In this document: positions 1 through 11,740 of the stretch, one piece after another
Layout of the letters: every line of letters begins with the position of its first letter
How positions within the stretch are numbered: position 1 is the first letter of the stretch
Source of the DNA: Patellaria atrata CBS 101060
Lineage: Eukaryota > Ascomycota > Dothideomycetes > Patellariales > Patellariaceae
DNA length: 64,000 nucleotides
Reading direction: 5' to 3'
Assembly (NCBI GenBank): GCA_010093705.1
Contig: MU006098.1
Coordinates: 758,666 to 822,665, forward strand
Made by a program: the position numbers and the translations under genes
Notes under the pieces: model-generated
The model's database searches: none
The model's input: the letters and a program-made list of their open reading frames with translations, nothing else
What the model was told of the DNA's origin: nothing

Positions 1-536
1 GGGTAATTCATGGGTTGTGACGGCAATGCCGTTAAGAGATGAATTGTTCAATCGACTAGTAGCCATGGGTGGGCAGAAGTGGGAGAGTTGGTAGGTTCCT
101 TATTTTTCCAAATAAGGATTTCGATGATTGAATTAGGAGGTGAGAGCATTGTTTTGGGTATACCCTTTTTTCACTCCTTGTTGTCTTCTATATTTAAGGT
201 GGCTGGTGCACATTATATCAAAGATCTCGCATTTGGTGGCTAATTGTTCTCTTCAGTCACTATTTGATTAATGAAATTGATGTAAATATGTACCGCCACA
301 CAGTAATGTCATTCTCATTCTTACCCTAAATGGTCCTAAGGAAGTAGATATGGCAATTTAGACCTCCTCTTTCTGCTCCCTTGCTTTAGTAAAGTAACAT
401 ATCGACATAAAGAATGTGTAGAATTATGGAACAAGGCTAGTAAATAGTAGAGAAAGGAAAAATGAAAGGATACGCTTCGAGATGACACCGCACATCCTAC
501 CATTCAGTACTCCTAAAGTCATACCTCGACTCCGTT
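1..536. other. intergenic, 3' of the polyketide synthase
   Basis: AT-rich non-coding sequence at the window edge, downstream of the polyketide synthase stop. I see no reading frame, RNA gene or repeat here. The cluster may continue to the left, outside the window. Confidence 0.6.
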
Positions 537-3500
537 TCAATTCTTCCCTATCTTCGTACTAACCCACCCCTCCACAATCAACGCTGACAAGCCTACAAAC
601 GTCATCCCTCCCTCCAACAACCCCAAAAATGGTACATCAACACCGAATTCCCTCCATCCCCAACTCCTCAGCTCAGCCCCTATCATAGAGTCCAGCCCAT
701 ACGACACTAGACTCTTCTCGGGATCAACTTTGTCCGCGGGCAGCAAAACGAGCTTCGAGAACCGGGCCAGGAGGAGCGTGAGAATAGCTTGATTGAGGGA
801 AGCGGGGTCCGCATGATAGACATCCGTAAGGAGTTGTTGAGTCGATTGAGCAGAAGAAGATGTAGCAGCAGCGGCGGAGGGGTTAGTATTAGAGGCAATA
901 GACGGGTTGAGGGATGAAGCGCTAGTGAGATCCATATGAAGGACCAAGTTCCGAAGTCGATTATCCCTCAACCACAGACTCTTTCCCCCGGCCCTACTGA
1001 TCCTCGTCGCGTCCACCCCCGTCACCACATGACTCGCAGTCGCCTTGTCGTACGCCCATCTCGCATCCACGGCCCCCAGATTGCGTCGTCGACACGCGAG
1101 ATCCATGTAGCGAAGGTACTCCGAGACTCCGATCCCGTACATCCCGTTCCGCAACAGCGCTTTCTCGACCTCCGGATGCTCTTCCACGTGACCGGCGCCG
1201 AGTATCATTCCGAGCGCGATGCTGGTCGCTTGTAGGCCGAGCGCGTGGCGGTGTCGCGCCATGTGGTCGAGGAAGGCGTTGGCAGCGCAGTAGTTTGCTT
1301 GAGTTGCGGTGCCGATTGCGCCGATGACCGAAGATGCCATGACGAAAAAGTCGAGGTCTTGGTCTTTGAGCTGCTCGTGCAGGTTCAGTGTTCCGAATAG
1401 CTTGGGCGAGATGACGGAGGTGTAGGCCTCATGTGACATGTGGGTGAAGATGCTGTCTTTGACGACCATGGAGGCTTGGATGACGCCTTTGATGGGTGTT
1501 GGGGCCGCAGCGATGGCGCAGGCGATGTCCTCGCACGAAGTTACGGAACCGCGGATTACGGTTATGTTGAGAGTGGGGTATTTGAGGGTGCGAAGCTCGT
1601 CGAGCTCGGAAATCAGTGCAGACGCGACGGGTTTGGAGGAGCCAGTGCGGGAGAGGTAGATGAGGTTGCGGGCGCCGTGGGAGACCATCCAGGCTGTTAG
1701 GCTGCGTCCCAGACCTCCGAGACAGCCTATTAGAAGATAGGAAGCTTCGGGGTTGAATTCGATCGGTGCTGGAGGTGTATAGATGGGAACCATTGTTGTG
1801 GGATTGCTTGATACTACCACACGGCCGTGGTAATCAGGGTTTTCGGCGACTATAATTGCATCTTTCAGTTCTGATAAGTCAAATGATTTTGATGGAATTG
1901 AAATAGTGTGCCGCCTTATCAAGCCAACTGCTTCCACTAGATATTCTTCCAGCCGTGAACTTTCAGCAGAGAGAACATCGAGGATATTTACACAATTTAT
2001 GTTCACAGCTCTTGAGAAAAGCGAAGCGGGGAGAGAAGCGAACTCTGCTGGTAGCATTTCGGAGAGGATAATGACCTGGCCACCCCGACGAACCATGCTT
2101 GGTAAGTTTTGCTGGAGCACTGAAGACGGGTTCGTGATGATTATGTCGAAAGTCGATTTATCTAGGATCCCGGTTAATTGGATTTTCGAACGATCAATGA
2201 CCTCGGCGGATTTGATTCCTATCAACGCTTTGTTTTCATCTTCCGATGCACATGTTACCAATACCTCTACACCTAGGTTCACCGCTACTTGAGCTAATGC
2301 AATATTCAAGACGTCCCCTGAACAATCTATCATGACCTTGTCCCCAGAATGGACCCCCAGGAACTTGCGAAGAATGTACACAGCAGCAACAGTAGGATAT
2401 ATCTTATCGACCATCCCTCTTGGATCCTCTGAGTATCTTAAAGGTACACAAAGATCTTCGTGTATTGTGAACGATGTGTCGAGCTTGTTTGGACGGAGAC
2501 AGACGATATAATCGTTGATTCCTAATTTGGTGACGCTCGGACTGATACTCTTAACAACGCCGGCGGCTTCTAAACTAAAGAAGGGGTGACTCTTTTGGCC
2601 TTTCATTGTACCAGATAGCTAGAGGGAGACCATTAGATGTAGAGAGATACACAAGAAATTGATAGGGCTTACCGATTTATCAAATGCGAAGGCTGTGGAT
2701 TCAACAAGCACTTCATTCGCGCCGAGGGGACTCTTTTCGGATTCCTTGAAGTAAAAACTGTCAATCTGACCTACTTTTTTGAAATCCAGATGGAGACTGG
2801 GTTGTAGTGGTAGGATCTCTGGATTTATATAAGATGAACGCTCAAATTGGAGATTTTCTAGATCATCAGTGTGGTAGCGGCTGATATATACGATACCGTC
2901 TTTTTCGACCAGTTCAGTATCCAAATCAGAGTCCGGGTTCTCAAAAAACCTGATTTCATGTTCGATGATCAGCTTTGCCGAACGTTCAAGGTCCGGAATA
3001 GCGTGCTCAAGATCGAAACTAGAGACATGGAAGCTGGGCTGCTCAACCATTACTGATTTAGCAATCCCAAATATCAGTGCCTTCTCAGGATCTTCTCCTT
3101 GTAGGACACCGCCATTCGTTACCCAGACTGAGGTTGATGCAAGTTCCATGTATTCCTGGGTCGCTTTCATCTCATATTCATTCATCCGAGCTAGAAGAGC
3201 GGTTTCAAGTTCGACAAGCATAATAGTTCGTGCTCCTTTCGACGATAGTTTTGAGAACTCCAGCAAGGCCACTCTTTGGGTCTGAATGCTTCTTTCCTCG
3301 TAGAGTGTTTCTAGAATTGTGAGTAAACGGTGTGGGCTCTCTTTGTAGACCTATAATACACATCAGCATATCAAAATGAAGGCTGAAGGATTCAAGGCCT
3401 TACCAGCCAGACTACAGGTTGTTTGTATTTATTTCGTTCCTCTTTAGATTCCACTAATTCAATGGCGCTAGTTGCTGCCCCTGATTCAGCACGTCTTCGA

Positions 3501-6500
3501 GAGATCATCAATGTTGTGCAATCGTTTGGCTCCGGATAATCGTTCAAGACAATATCAGTACCCGTAAATCCAGCTTCAATCAATCGAGCATCCCAAGCAG
3601 CCTTTGAGATGAACGGGCTTTCTGGTCTTCCGTCATCAGCTCCAAGCCAGTATCCGGGTAATGTTCCAAGCAAGTAACCCGTTACCAGTCTATTTTTAGT
3701 TGTCTCGATTATCAGGAGTCGACCACCGGGTTTGAGAAGCTTGTTACAGTTCTCTAGGGTTTTGGTTATGTTTCGAGTTGCGTGGATTACGTTAGATGCA
3801 AAGACAATATCAAATGACTCTAGCTCAAAACCTTGATCCACTGGATCTTTTTCAATATCCAACAAACGAAAATCAAATCTAGGGCGATCTTTGAATGCTT
3901 CCGCAGCACCGGAGAGGAAAGCGGTCGAAACATCTGTAAACACATACTTCTCATACTTCGCCAGAACATCGTGAGCACCGAGACCTTTAAGCATAGGCCT
4001 TGTCGCGCCTCCAGTGCCTGCACCTAGCTCAAGAATGTTCAGACGAGGCTCTTTGTGAGAGATAAGTTCCATCGTTTTTTGAAGTTTCGCATAGGCGCCA
4101 ACCTGGCCGAATCCTTCGCCATAGATACGTGTGATTAGGTCTTCCTCGACCATCACATCTAGAGCCCCTGTCTCGCCAGTAACAATCTCTTTCATTCTAG
4201 AGTTGAGTTTCGCGACCATAGCAGCTTCGGGAACCTGTGACCCGATCTCCTGAACAATCCTGGATATACGATGGTCTCTTTCATGCGTAGAAAGGAATCC
4301 AGTACCACTGGTAGAGAGATCCTTCGCTTTGTCCTTGAGCCACGCTACGAAGTTTTGCATATAGCCAGGGAGATTTTCCACGTGAAGATCATCCGGGAGG
4401 ATTTGAGAACTGTTCAGAATGGCTAAAGCAGCTACTTCCTCGAGCTTAGAGAAGTAATAGCGCGATTCATCAGCACCTTCAGAGCGAAATAAGGAGATTG
4501 CATTACTGTTACTCAAATGGTCGAAATCCGGTTTCCAAACTAACCTCGAGTAGGGCTGTGGAGTTGTGTCGCTCATCGCGGTGCCAAGGTTCGTCTCGAG
4601 CGAAAAGAAATTTATAGCAGCTTCTAAAAATACGTCTCCATTGTTGTTGATCATCCGTGTGGACGTATGTATGCTTCTGAGGCCTCGGCGTTCTCCATGG
4701 CCAATGGCCGTGACGTTCTCGCAGTCTAGTGTAGTAACTGAAGGCGAAATTAAGAACTTCTCGATGTGAACAGGAAGATAAGGTTTCTTAATGGTATCCG
4801 GGTTGCCTTGATGAGCAGCGACGACGGCAAGTTGAAGACATCCATCGATTGCAGTTGGATGTATCACATAATTTGACTCTTGCATCATCAGACCCTGCGT
4901 AGCGCGAAATGAAATCCTAGCTGATGCATCGAGAGTTTCTGGATTGGACCGTACGTCTTGGAGTGTTGTAAATGCTGGACCATAAGAAAGGCCCACACGA
5001 GACATTGCTTCATACCACAGACGATCATTTGCATCCTGATTAATGCCCGACCGAGTACCTTTGTAGGCGGACATATCGGATGGTGGTCCTCGTGATGCTA
5101 CGTGGCTCACTGAGATGTGCCCAGTGGCGTGCTCGGTCCATTTTCCTGATGTCACAGAGCTTACATTGAACGTAAAATTGAAATCCGAGCCAGAAAAAGA
5201 TTTTAGATCAAAGAGTATTTCGGTCTGTGAGTCGTCGTGAAGGATTATGGCTGAACTGATTTTCATGGTTTCGATTCTGTAAGTAACAGGTTGTGGATGC
5301 ACCGTCTGTCTGGCTGCCTCTACAGCCATTGCGATATAACCTGCAGCTGGAAAAACAATGTCATCACCGACCTATCATATCATTAGTGGAATATGAATGC
5401 ATTCTTGAAATTTAGACTAACCTTATGATCGCGGAGCCATGGGACATCATCAAGATGTAATATGTTCCTCCAGGTAGGTGAGTTTCTAGATGTCCCTAGA
5501 ATCCTACTTCCAAGTAAATCATGCCTTGGACACTGACGAAACCGAAGTTCGGTACTGAGACGGCTTTCATGCCATAGTATGTCTTCGTATACCCACTGGT
5601 AGCTAGGGAGATCGACAACTACTCTACTGTTGCAAATCCCTGGAGCGATACTGTTGTCCTCCACTTCTCCTGAAGTGATACTAGCGATATTGAGATCGTA
5701 TCCAGAAACGAAAAGAGACCCGACGAGGTTAAGCATATTCTCCGCGCCATCTCCATCACGCTTTAAGGTCGAATGATAGACCAATCGCTCCGTAGCAAAG
5801 CCCAGTGATTCCTTGATGTCTTTCATAGAACTACTGAGTGCCGGGTGTGGTCCGATCTCTATTATGTGGTTGATATCTGGATGTGATTTGAGGAGTTCCT
5901 GTGCAGCTTGATCGAATAGAACCGGAGATTCGAGGTTTTGACGCCAATAACTATGTTCAATTCTCGATACCGTGATAAGGCTACCAGTCACAGAAGAATA
6001 CATTCTGACTTCACTGTTCTCGAGGGGGATAGTGTACTCCTCTAACGAAAGTGATTGCTGTAACAACTTGTCATAGTCCTCGCCGGCATCTTTCATCAAT
6101 GGAGAGTGATAGGCGTTACCTGACGTTGCCAACTTTCTGTTGAAGACGCCAGCTCTTGACAGCATACCGCGAGCTTTGTCGATAGCCTCGTCTGTCCCAC
6201 TGAGAGTTACACTTTGAGGGGAATTATGACATGCGATTGCAATGTCATCGATGTTCTCAATAAATGGATTGACGTGATCAGCACCGAGACCAACTGCAAG
6301 CATCGCACCTGGGACGTTTCGTCTGGAAGCTGATATACCCCTCTGGTACGCAATTATAATTGCAGTACTAGCGGAAAGATAACCAGTAGTATAGGCTGCA
6401 GCAATTTCACCTAAACTCTGTAATTAATATGTCTCCTTTTCGCTCAAAAAGGCATCTTCACGTACCGGAGGAATGACCCACTACCGCTTTCGGCATTATT

Positions 6501-8982
6501 CCCCATACTCGAAGGAGGTCTACTATCGCTATCTGGACTGCCGTACACAAAGGTTGCGACAGTTCACTATTATTTATTCTACTAATAGATTTAGGGGCCT
6601 GTAATACTTCCATAATTGTCCATGAAGGAGGGTGTGGGGTAGAAGCAAGTATTCCGTCTAAATACTGAAAAGTTTCTAGTACAGAAGGATATTGCTTCGC
6701 GAGCGAAAGTCCCATCTGCGGCCAATGTGCGCCTTGTCCCGTGAAAATGAACGCCAGAATCGGGTCGGTACCTTTGATAGAACCGGCCTTGAAACGACTT
6801 TGAAAATGCTGGGAAGAATTCGCAGATACCTCCTCCTCGGATATTACTGCAAATGCTCTATTTGAAAATCTACCTCGGCGAGAGCTCAAGGTATAAGCTA
6901 GATTAGACAAGGAATATTCATACAGAACTTCGGAAACAGCTTCTATATTCTTGCGTAATGTAGCTTCATTGTGAGATGAGAAAAGTAGTAAATGTTTTCG
7001 CTTCTGAGGATCCAAAGTAGAAGGACTAAGACGTTTTTCTGAATTTCCGCTTTCGTAATCACTTTTGTAGATAATGCCATCCAGGATGCCGTCCGTAGAA
7101 CCATCCTTCAATTCATCTTCTTGTTTGACTTGATCTACAAGATTCTCTTCTTTGAGATTGGTATTGGAAGACCTATTGCTAATGACTTTATTTATAACAT
7201 GAAAATTTTGACTGCTTTCATTTGAAAGTTCACTAAGATTTTTATAGCCGTTGAGGGAACCATTGCAATCCGTATTTTCAAAAGTAGCAGAATCATATAT
7301 AGATAACGAAAGCCCAGTGACGAGGGGTTGAATACGGAGCGAAGAGTGGCTAGCGAAGTAAGACTCTACAGCGTCGAGGACAGCATGGGCATTAGCTCCT
7401 CCATATCCAAAGGAGTTAATACTTGCTCGTCGATAGGTTGCCCATTCCGGCCAAGGGGAGAGCGCTTGGACGACTTTAAGACTGCCGTTGCAAAGGTTGA
7501 GAGCCGGATTGAGCTTCTTTATACCAATAGTTGCGGGTATTAACCCTTTTTCCAGGCAAAGGACTGTCTTTATGATAGCAGGGATAGCACTAGCTGCTTC
7601 TCCGTGTCCTAAATTGGTTTTTACAGAGCCAAGTAGGAGCGGTTCCTGAGCAGTTCTCTCTTTTGAAAATACACGGCCAATTGCCTCCACTTCGAGAGGA
7701 TCACCAACTGGAGTTCCCGTTCCATGACATTCAAAATAGGCTGTCCGCTCGATAGATAAGTTAGCATTAGCATACGCTTGACGAATACAGCTCTCCTGGT
7801 CATCTTTGCTAGGATGGCTTATGCCCAGACTCCGACCGTTTCTGCTCTCCTAGTAAGTAACTAACAGTTGAATCATTGCGAACGCACTTACGCATTTATC
7901 GCAGTTCCCCGAATTACCGCTCGGATAGGGTCGTTATTTGCTATTGCTGCTGATAAACGCTTGATGTAAAGAGCCCCAACCGCCTCACCGCGGGCATAAC
8001 TATCAGGCGGAAAGAGTTTAGTGTAAATTCATTGGCCAAGCTTCAAGCCCCTTTTCCAGATCCGAGACTCACCCGTCTGCTGACTCATCGAATGTATGGC
8101 AAATGCTTGTCGGTGACAGCACTCCTAACCGTACACTTCCAATTTGCTGTTCCACACCGAATATGAGATTTGTGCCTCCGACTATGGCTGCTTCACAGTC
8201 TCCCGCTTGCAAGCTCTTGCAAGCGAGATGGAGAGCGTACATTGTACTCGAACAAGCGGTATCGATGGTGAAACTAGCCGGAACATGTCAATCTTTCGGA
8301 ACTACTGTCTTCTGTTGTTCTTGCGTGGAAGCCGACGATGTCATATAATAGGAGTCTTAACTCACCTAGGACCTTTCAGATTGAAGACATAGGAAATGCG
8401 GTTACTCAATATGGTTATCCCTCCACCCTAGATCAGCACAGTTAGCTAATATTTTACACTATCAATCAATTAAAGGCTCCCACTGTCATATGATAGGCTG
8501 CTCCGTATTCAACATCTCTAGCTTGCATCTGACCAATGTCCCAGGTAAAGTTACCTATATAGCACGCTGTATTCGATCCGGATAAATCCTCAGGTCTCGC
8601 GCCAGCGGATTCGAAACTTTCGTAGACCGTTTCTAACAGCTTTCGCTGTTGTGGATCCATGCTGGTTGCCTCCAATGGACTTATTCCAAAAAATGAGGGA
8701 TCAAACCCTCGATATGAATCATCATCGCCGAGGAAGTATCCTCCATGAGTATGAATGCTACCCGGTCGATGGGAATCTGGATGGTACCAGGAGCTGACAT
8801 TAAACCTATTCTTAGGGACATCAGATTGAGAAGACTTCTCATTCTCAAGGAGAGTCCAAAGTTTTGAGGGTGATGAAGCATCCCCGGGAAGCCGACATCC
8901 TGCTATCATTAGTCTACACTTGAACGATTAGGCAAACTTTCTCACCCATGCCCACAATAACTATGGGGTCGTTATCCTCCAT
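537..8982 (-). CDS. highly reducing iterative type I polyketide synthase (KS-AT-DH-cMT-ER0-KR-ACP)
   Basis: Builds a reduced, C-methylated polyketide chain from malonyl-CoA. Ten exons join in phase: 8982-8946, 8899-8484, 8427-8366, 8273-8073, 7999-7892, 7841-6466, 6410-5422, 5371-3404, 3350-2673 and 2618-537, giving about 2638 aa. The start gives [18 protein letters not shown], the normal KS N-terminus. Visible sites: KS Cys about 179 (DTACSS), His about 314 (HGTGT), His about 354 (NLGHGE); AT Ser about 732 (GHSSGE); DH His about 1062 (RDHKV) and Asp about 1239 (AIDGC); cMT SAM motif ELGAGTGG near 1510; KR nucleotide motif GCLGGLG near 2240 and Tyr in [13 protein letters not shown] Ser in GLDSM near 2597. 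The ER segment (about 1910-2220) has no GGVGQA-type NADPH motif (CSGDVLNIA stands there), so it is probably inactive. There is no thioesterase or reductase at the C-terminus. Product unknown. Confidence 0.96.
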
Positions 8983-9898
8983 TGCAGAACCAGTCACCAT
9001 ACTGAAGCGAAGGAGGCAGAAGACTTTACGAAAATCCACCGGTTGTCTGGATTAACATGTGTTACCCCGGCGGTGGCTACCTTTGTACCTAATGCTACAC
9101 AAACGACGAATAATTACGTCGGCTGGAAGACAATCTGAATGGCTGTCAGTTCCGCAGGATCGTGCGAGCAGCGTCGCTTTAATTATGCCTCCATAGGAAC
9201 TATCCAGATACTCCTAGTCGGTGATCACTCTCGGTCCAATTCTCGGAAATTTGTCTTTTCATTTGATACCTATTATCTGGATCCGCAAGTTTTTAATACC
9301 CATCATCAAATTGACTTAAAAACTCAACATTTATCCCAGTTCTACTGTTCAGAGCCCAGTCTTGCATCCAATCTTATGTTGAATGTCAAGTACCGAATAG
9401 TGACGCCCGTACAGACTACTCAATAGTACGTACGAAGTCCAGACCGTGTTTCGCTCCGTAGATTCTTCGTTAGAGGCAACTACTTGAGCAACAAGATCTA
9501 GACCGGATCTTGTATGACATGCTTCGTCAACGGGGGCCTTAATATGCTTTAAAATTTCAAAAGCTTGACGTCCCCTACACTACCCTTGCACGAGATCCAG
9601 GGTTTGTCAAGTCACTCTGGTTCTACCATAAAAAAGTTGAGGCAGTTGGAGTCGATCGATCAGATACTCCCCCACGTATCCTCCGCTCTCTCATTCGTCG
9701 CTTATAAGGCAGTTATAGATGTTATTGACGCCACTGGAACTCGTTTTGGGTGCTGCACAAGGTCCGTGCGCTTAGGATCTCCCCACAACAAACAATCCAA
9801 AACATTTATTTAAGGATTGACACCTTCTCAAGAAGCTCACCTGAGCATACCACAGATACACTAACCATAACCTATCTCTTTTTATCATAGATTCAGTT
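8983..9898. promoter_or_regulatory. divergent promoter region of the PKS and SDR genes, with a possible coding relic
   Basis: This 916-bp gap between the PKS and SDR start codons must hold both promoters. On the minus strand, about 9360-9575, one frame reads like protein (for example LDLVAQVVASNEESTERNT) for some 60 codons. It has no start and no partner exons that I can connect, so it may be the remnant of a lost cluster gene. The plus-strand frames here look random. Confidence 0.4.
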
Positions 9899-11013
9899 AT
9901 GAGCTTCCTTCCAGACCCTCTCCGCATGTTGGTCAAGAGCCCGTTCTTATTCGACTTCACATCCGATGGACCACTCCCTTTTGCTTTGCGTCAGAAGTTC
10001 TTCTGGGGCTGTGTCGAGCTCCCCGGTGAACACTTACTGAAGTCAAAACAGGTATTAATGACTGGAGCAACATCTGGGGTCGGACTTGAGGCTTCAAGAC
10101 AGTTACTCAAGCTTGGCACCAGATTGATAATGGGCATCAGAAACATTAAGAAGGCAGAGAAACTGAAGAAGGATTTGGAGGCTGAGATTACAGGCAGTTC
10201 CATCCAGATACTCCCGGTTGACATGGCCTCTTTTCAATCTATTGATCACTTCATTTCGATCTTGAAAGAAGGAGACATACAGATTGATATTGCCATTCTT
10301 AACGCTGGGTTCTTCTCGAGGGGGAACAGCCCAACTTCAGATGGATATGACCCACTTTTTCAGGTTGTCCAGCCCACATTTAACCCTGACGGGAATACTG
10401 ATTCTACAAGGTCAACTTTCTAAGTACCGCATATTTTTCTATGCTACTGATGCCTATTTTGCGACGGCCATCCGCTGTTAGCCGTGTGGTGTTTATCTCC
10501 TCTGAAGGCCACGCTTGGGCAGATACGTCGTCTACCGAAACCCTTTCATTCGAAGAATTCAAAGGGGTCAGGTCTGAAGATGAGGAAAATAACTATTGTT
10601 TATCCAAGCTCTTCATTGCGCTTTTCGCCCAGCGATTAGCAGAGTATACGAATCCGGATGAACTTGTCGTTGTGACCACAACTCCAGGTTTCTGTGCATC
10701 CAGCTTCTTTCCTGACTCCATGGGTTTACTTACCCGGATCATCAAGGTGATCTCTGCTCGCTCTGTGGAGCGCGGAGGTCGTCTCCACGTTCAAGCTGCT
10801 ATTACAGACGCCTCGATAGCACATGGAGCATATTTCAGGGATGGAACCCCATCAAGGTTGGTTACAAAGCATGCGGTGTATCCGTCTCGCTCTGATTACC
10901 GTGGTAGCTTATCTAGATTCGCCGAAAGTAAAGAGGGCAAGGCCTTGTCGAAGCACTTATGGCAAGAGGTGCAGAACTTCGCAAAGAGTCGAGGCAAGAC
11001 ATTCAACTCATAA
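9899..11013 (+). CDS. short-chain dehydrogenase/reductase (cluster tailoring enzyme)
   Basis: NAD(P)-dependent oxidoreductase of the SDR superfamily, about 355 aa. Exons 9899-10363 and 10411-11013 flank a 47-nt intron; both exon lengths are multiples of three and the join restores the conserved VNFLSTAYFS stretch. Seen: cofactor motif TGATSGVG near residue 56, the LNAG motif, and the catalytic YCLSK. The about 50-residue extension before the Rossmann fold is usual for fungal relatives of retinol dehydrogenase type. It is the first plus-strand gene beside the PKS and shares its promoter gap, so oxidation or reduction of a polyketide hydroxyl/ketone is the likely role; the substrate is unknown. 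The donor GTTGTC is weak, but phase and protein support it. Confidence 0.9.
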
Positions 11014-11740
11014 TCTGCATTTGGAAAGGATTATTGTGCTCTAGCTCACACAATGCGCTGTCATCTCTCACGAGGGCACTATGTATGCCCAAGGGAATAA
11101 TATGGTCCAGAGCAAGACCCGCACCGATCATCGAACGGCATGCTTTTATAACTATGTCATACATGAGACCGGAATCTCTCTTCCTGAAACTCCCACTTCC
11201 TATAGCAGCGAATCCTTTTGAAGCCCTATCATCCTGACACTTTTCCGTTTTGCCACGATAAGAATAACGCTATCACATATTGTCCTTTCTCTTGACGACT
11301 TCGTCTTCAATGTATCACACCATCTCATATATAACAACACGGCAATTTTGTACATGGATCCTCAGCGCAATATCAGTTTATAAAGCTCATAGGGTCACAC
11401 GGAGAGCTCACTATCCTGTAGTTCCGGGGGCCTAGACCCCAAGTGCGATGACGCATGTAACACAAGATAATCTAACAAGGTCCGGGATGGCTGCATATCG
11501 GGTTACCGGCTTGCTTACATACCCGATTAACTCGGGAAGAACCTTAAGGTGCCACACCTTATTCTTATTTGCACGAGCCTCGTGTGCGGGTTGACACGCA
11601 TCGGAGGTGTAGGTTCGGTAAGATTAGATCTACGCATCAAAACCATCCTAACTTTGTTGTTTATGCGATACGTCCTCAGTCCTCTAATTCCTATCCCTCA
11701 TATCGTCGACTGTCCGGCCAGAATAGCTGTAGAGCAAGAA
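11014..11740. other. intergenic, SDR terminator and FMO promoter
   Basis: About 730 bp without convincing coding sequence. It holds the 3' end of the SDR gene and the promoter of the monooxygenase gene. I see no repeat or RNA gene. Confidence 0.5.

Noticed and set aside
537-8982. Apparent break-up of the PKS into several separate frames, suggesting a pseudogene
   Set aside because: Nine introns with acceptable splice sites join ten exons in phase and restore every conserved motif, so the gene looks intact.
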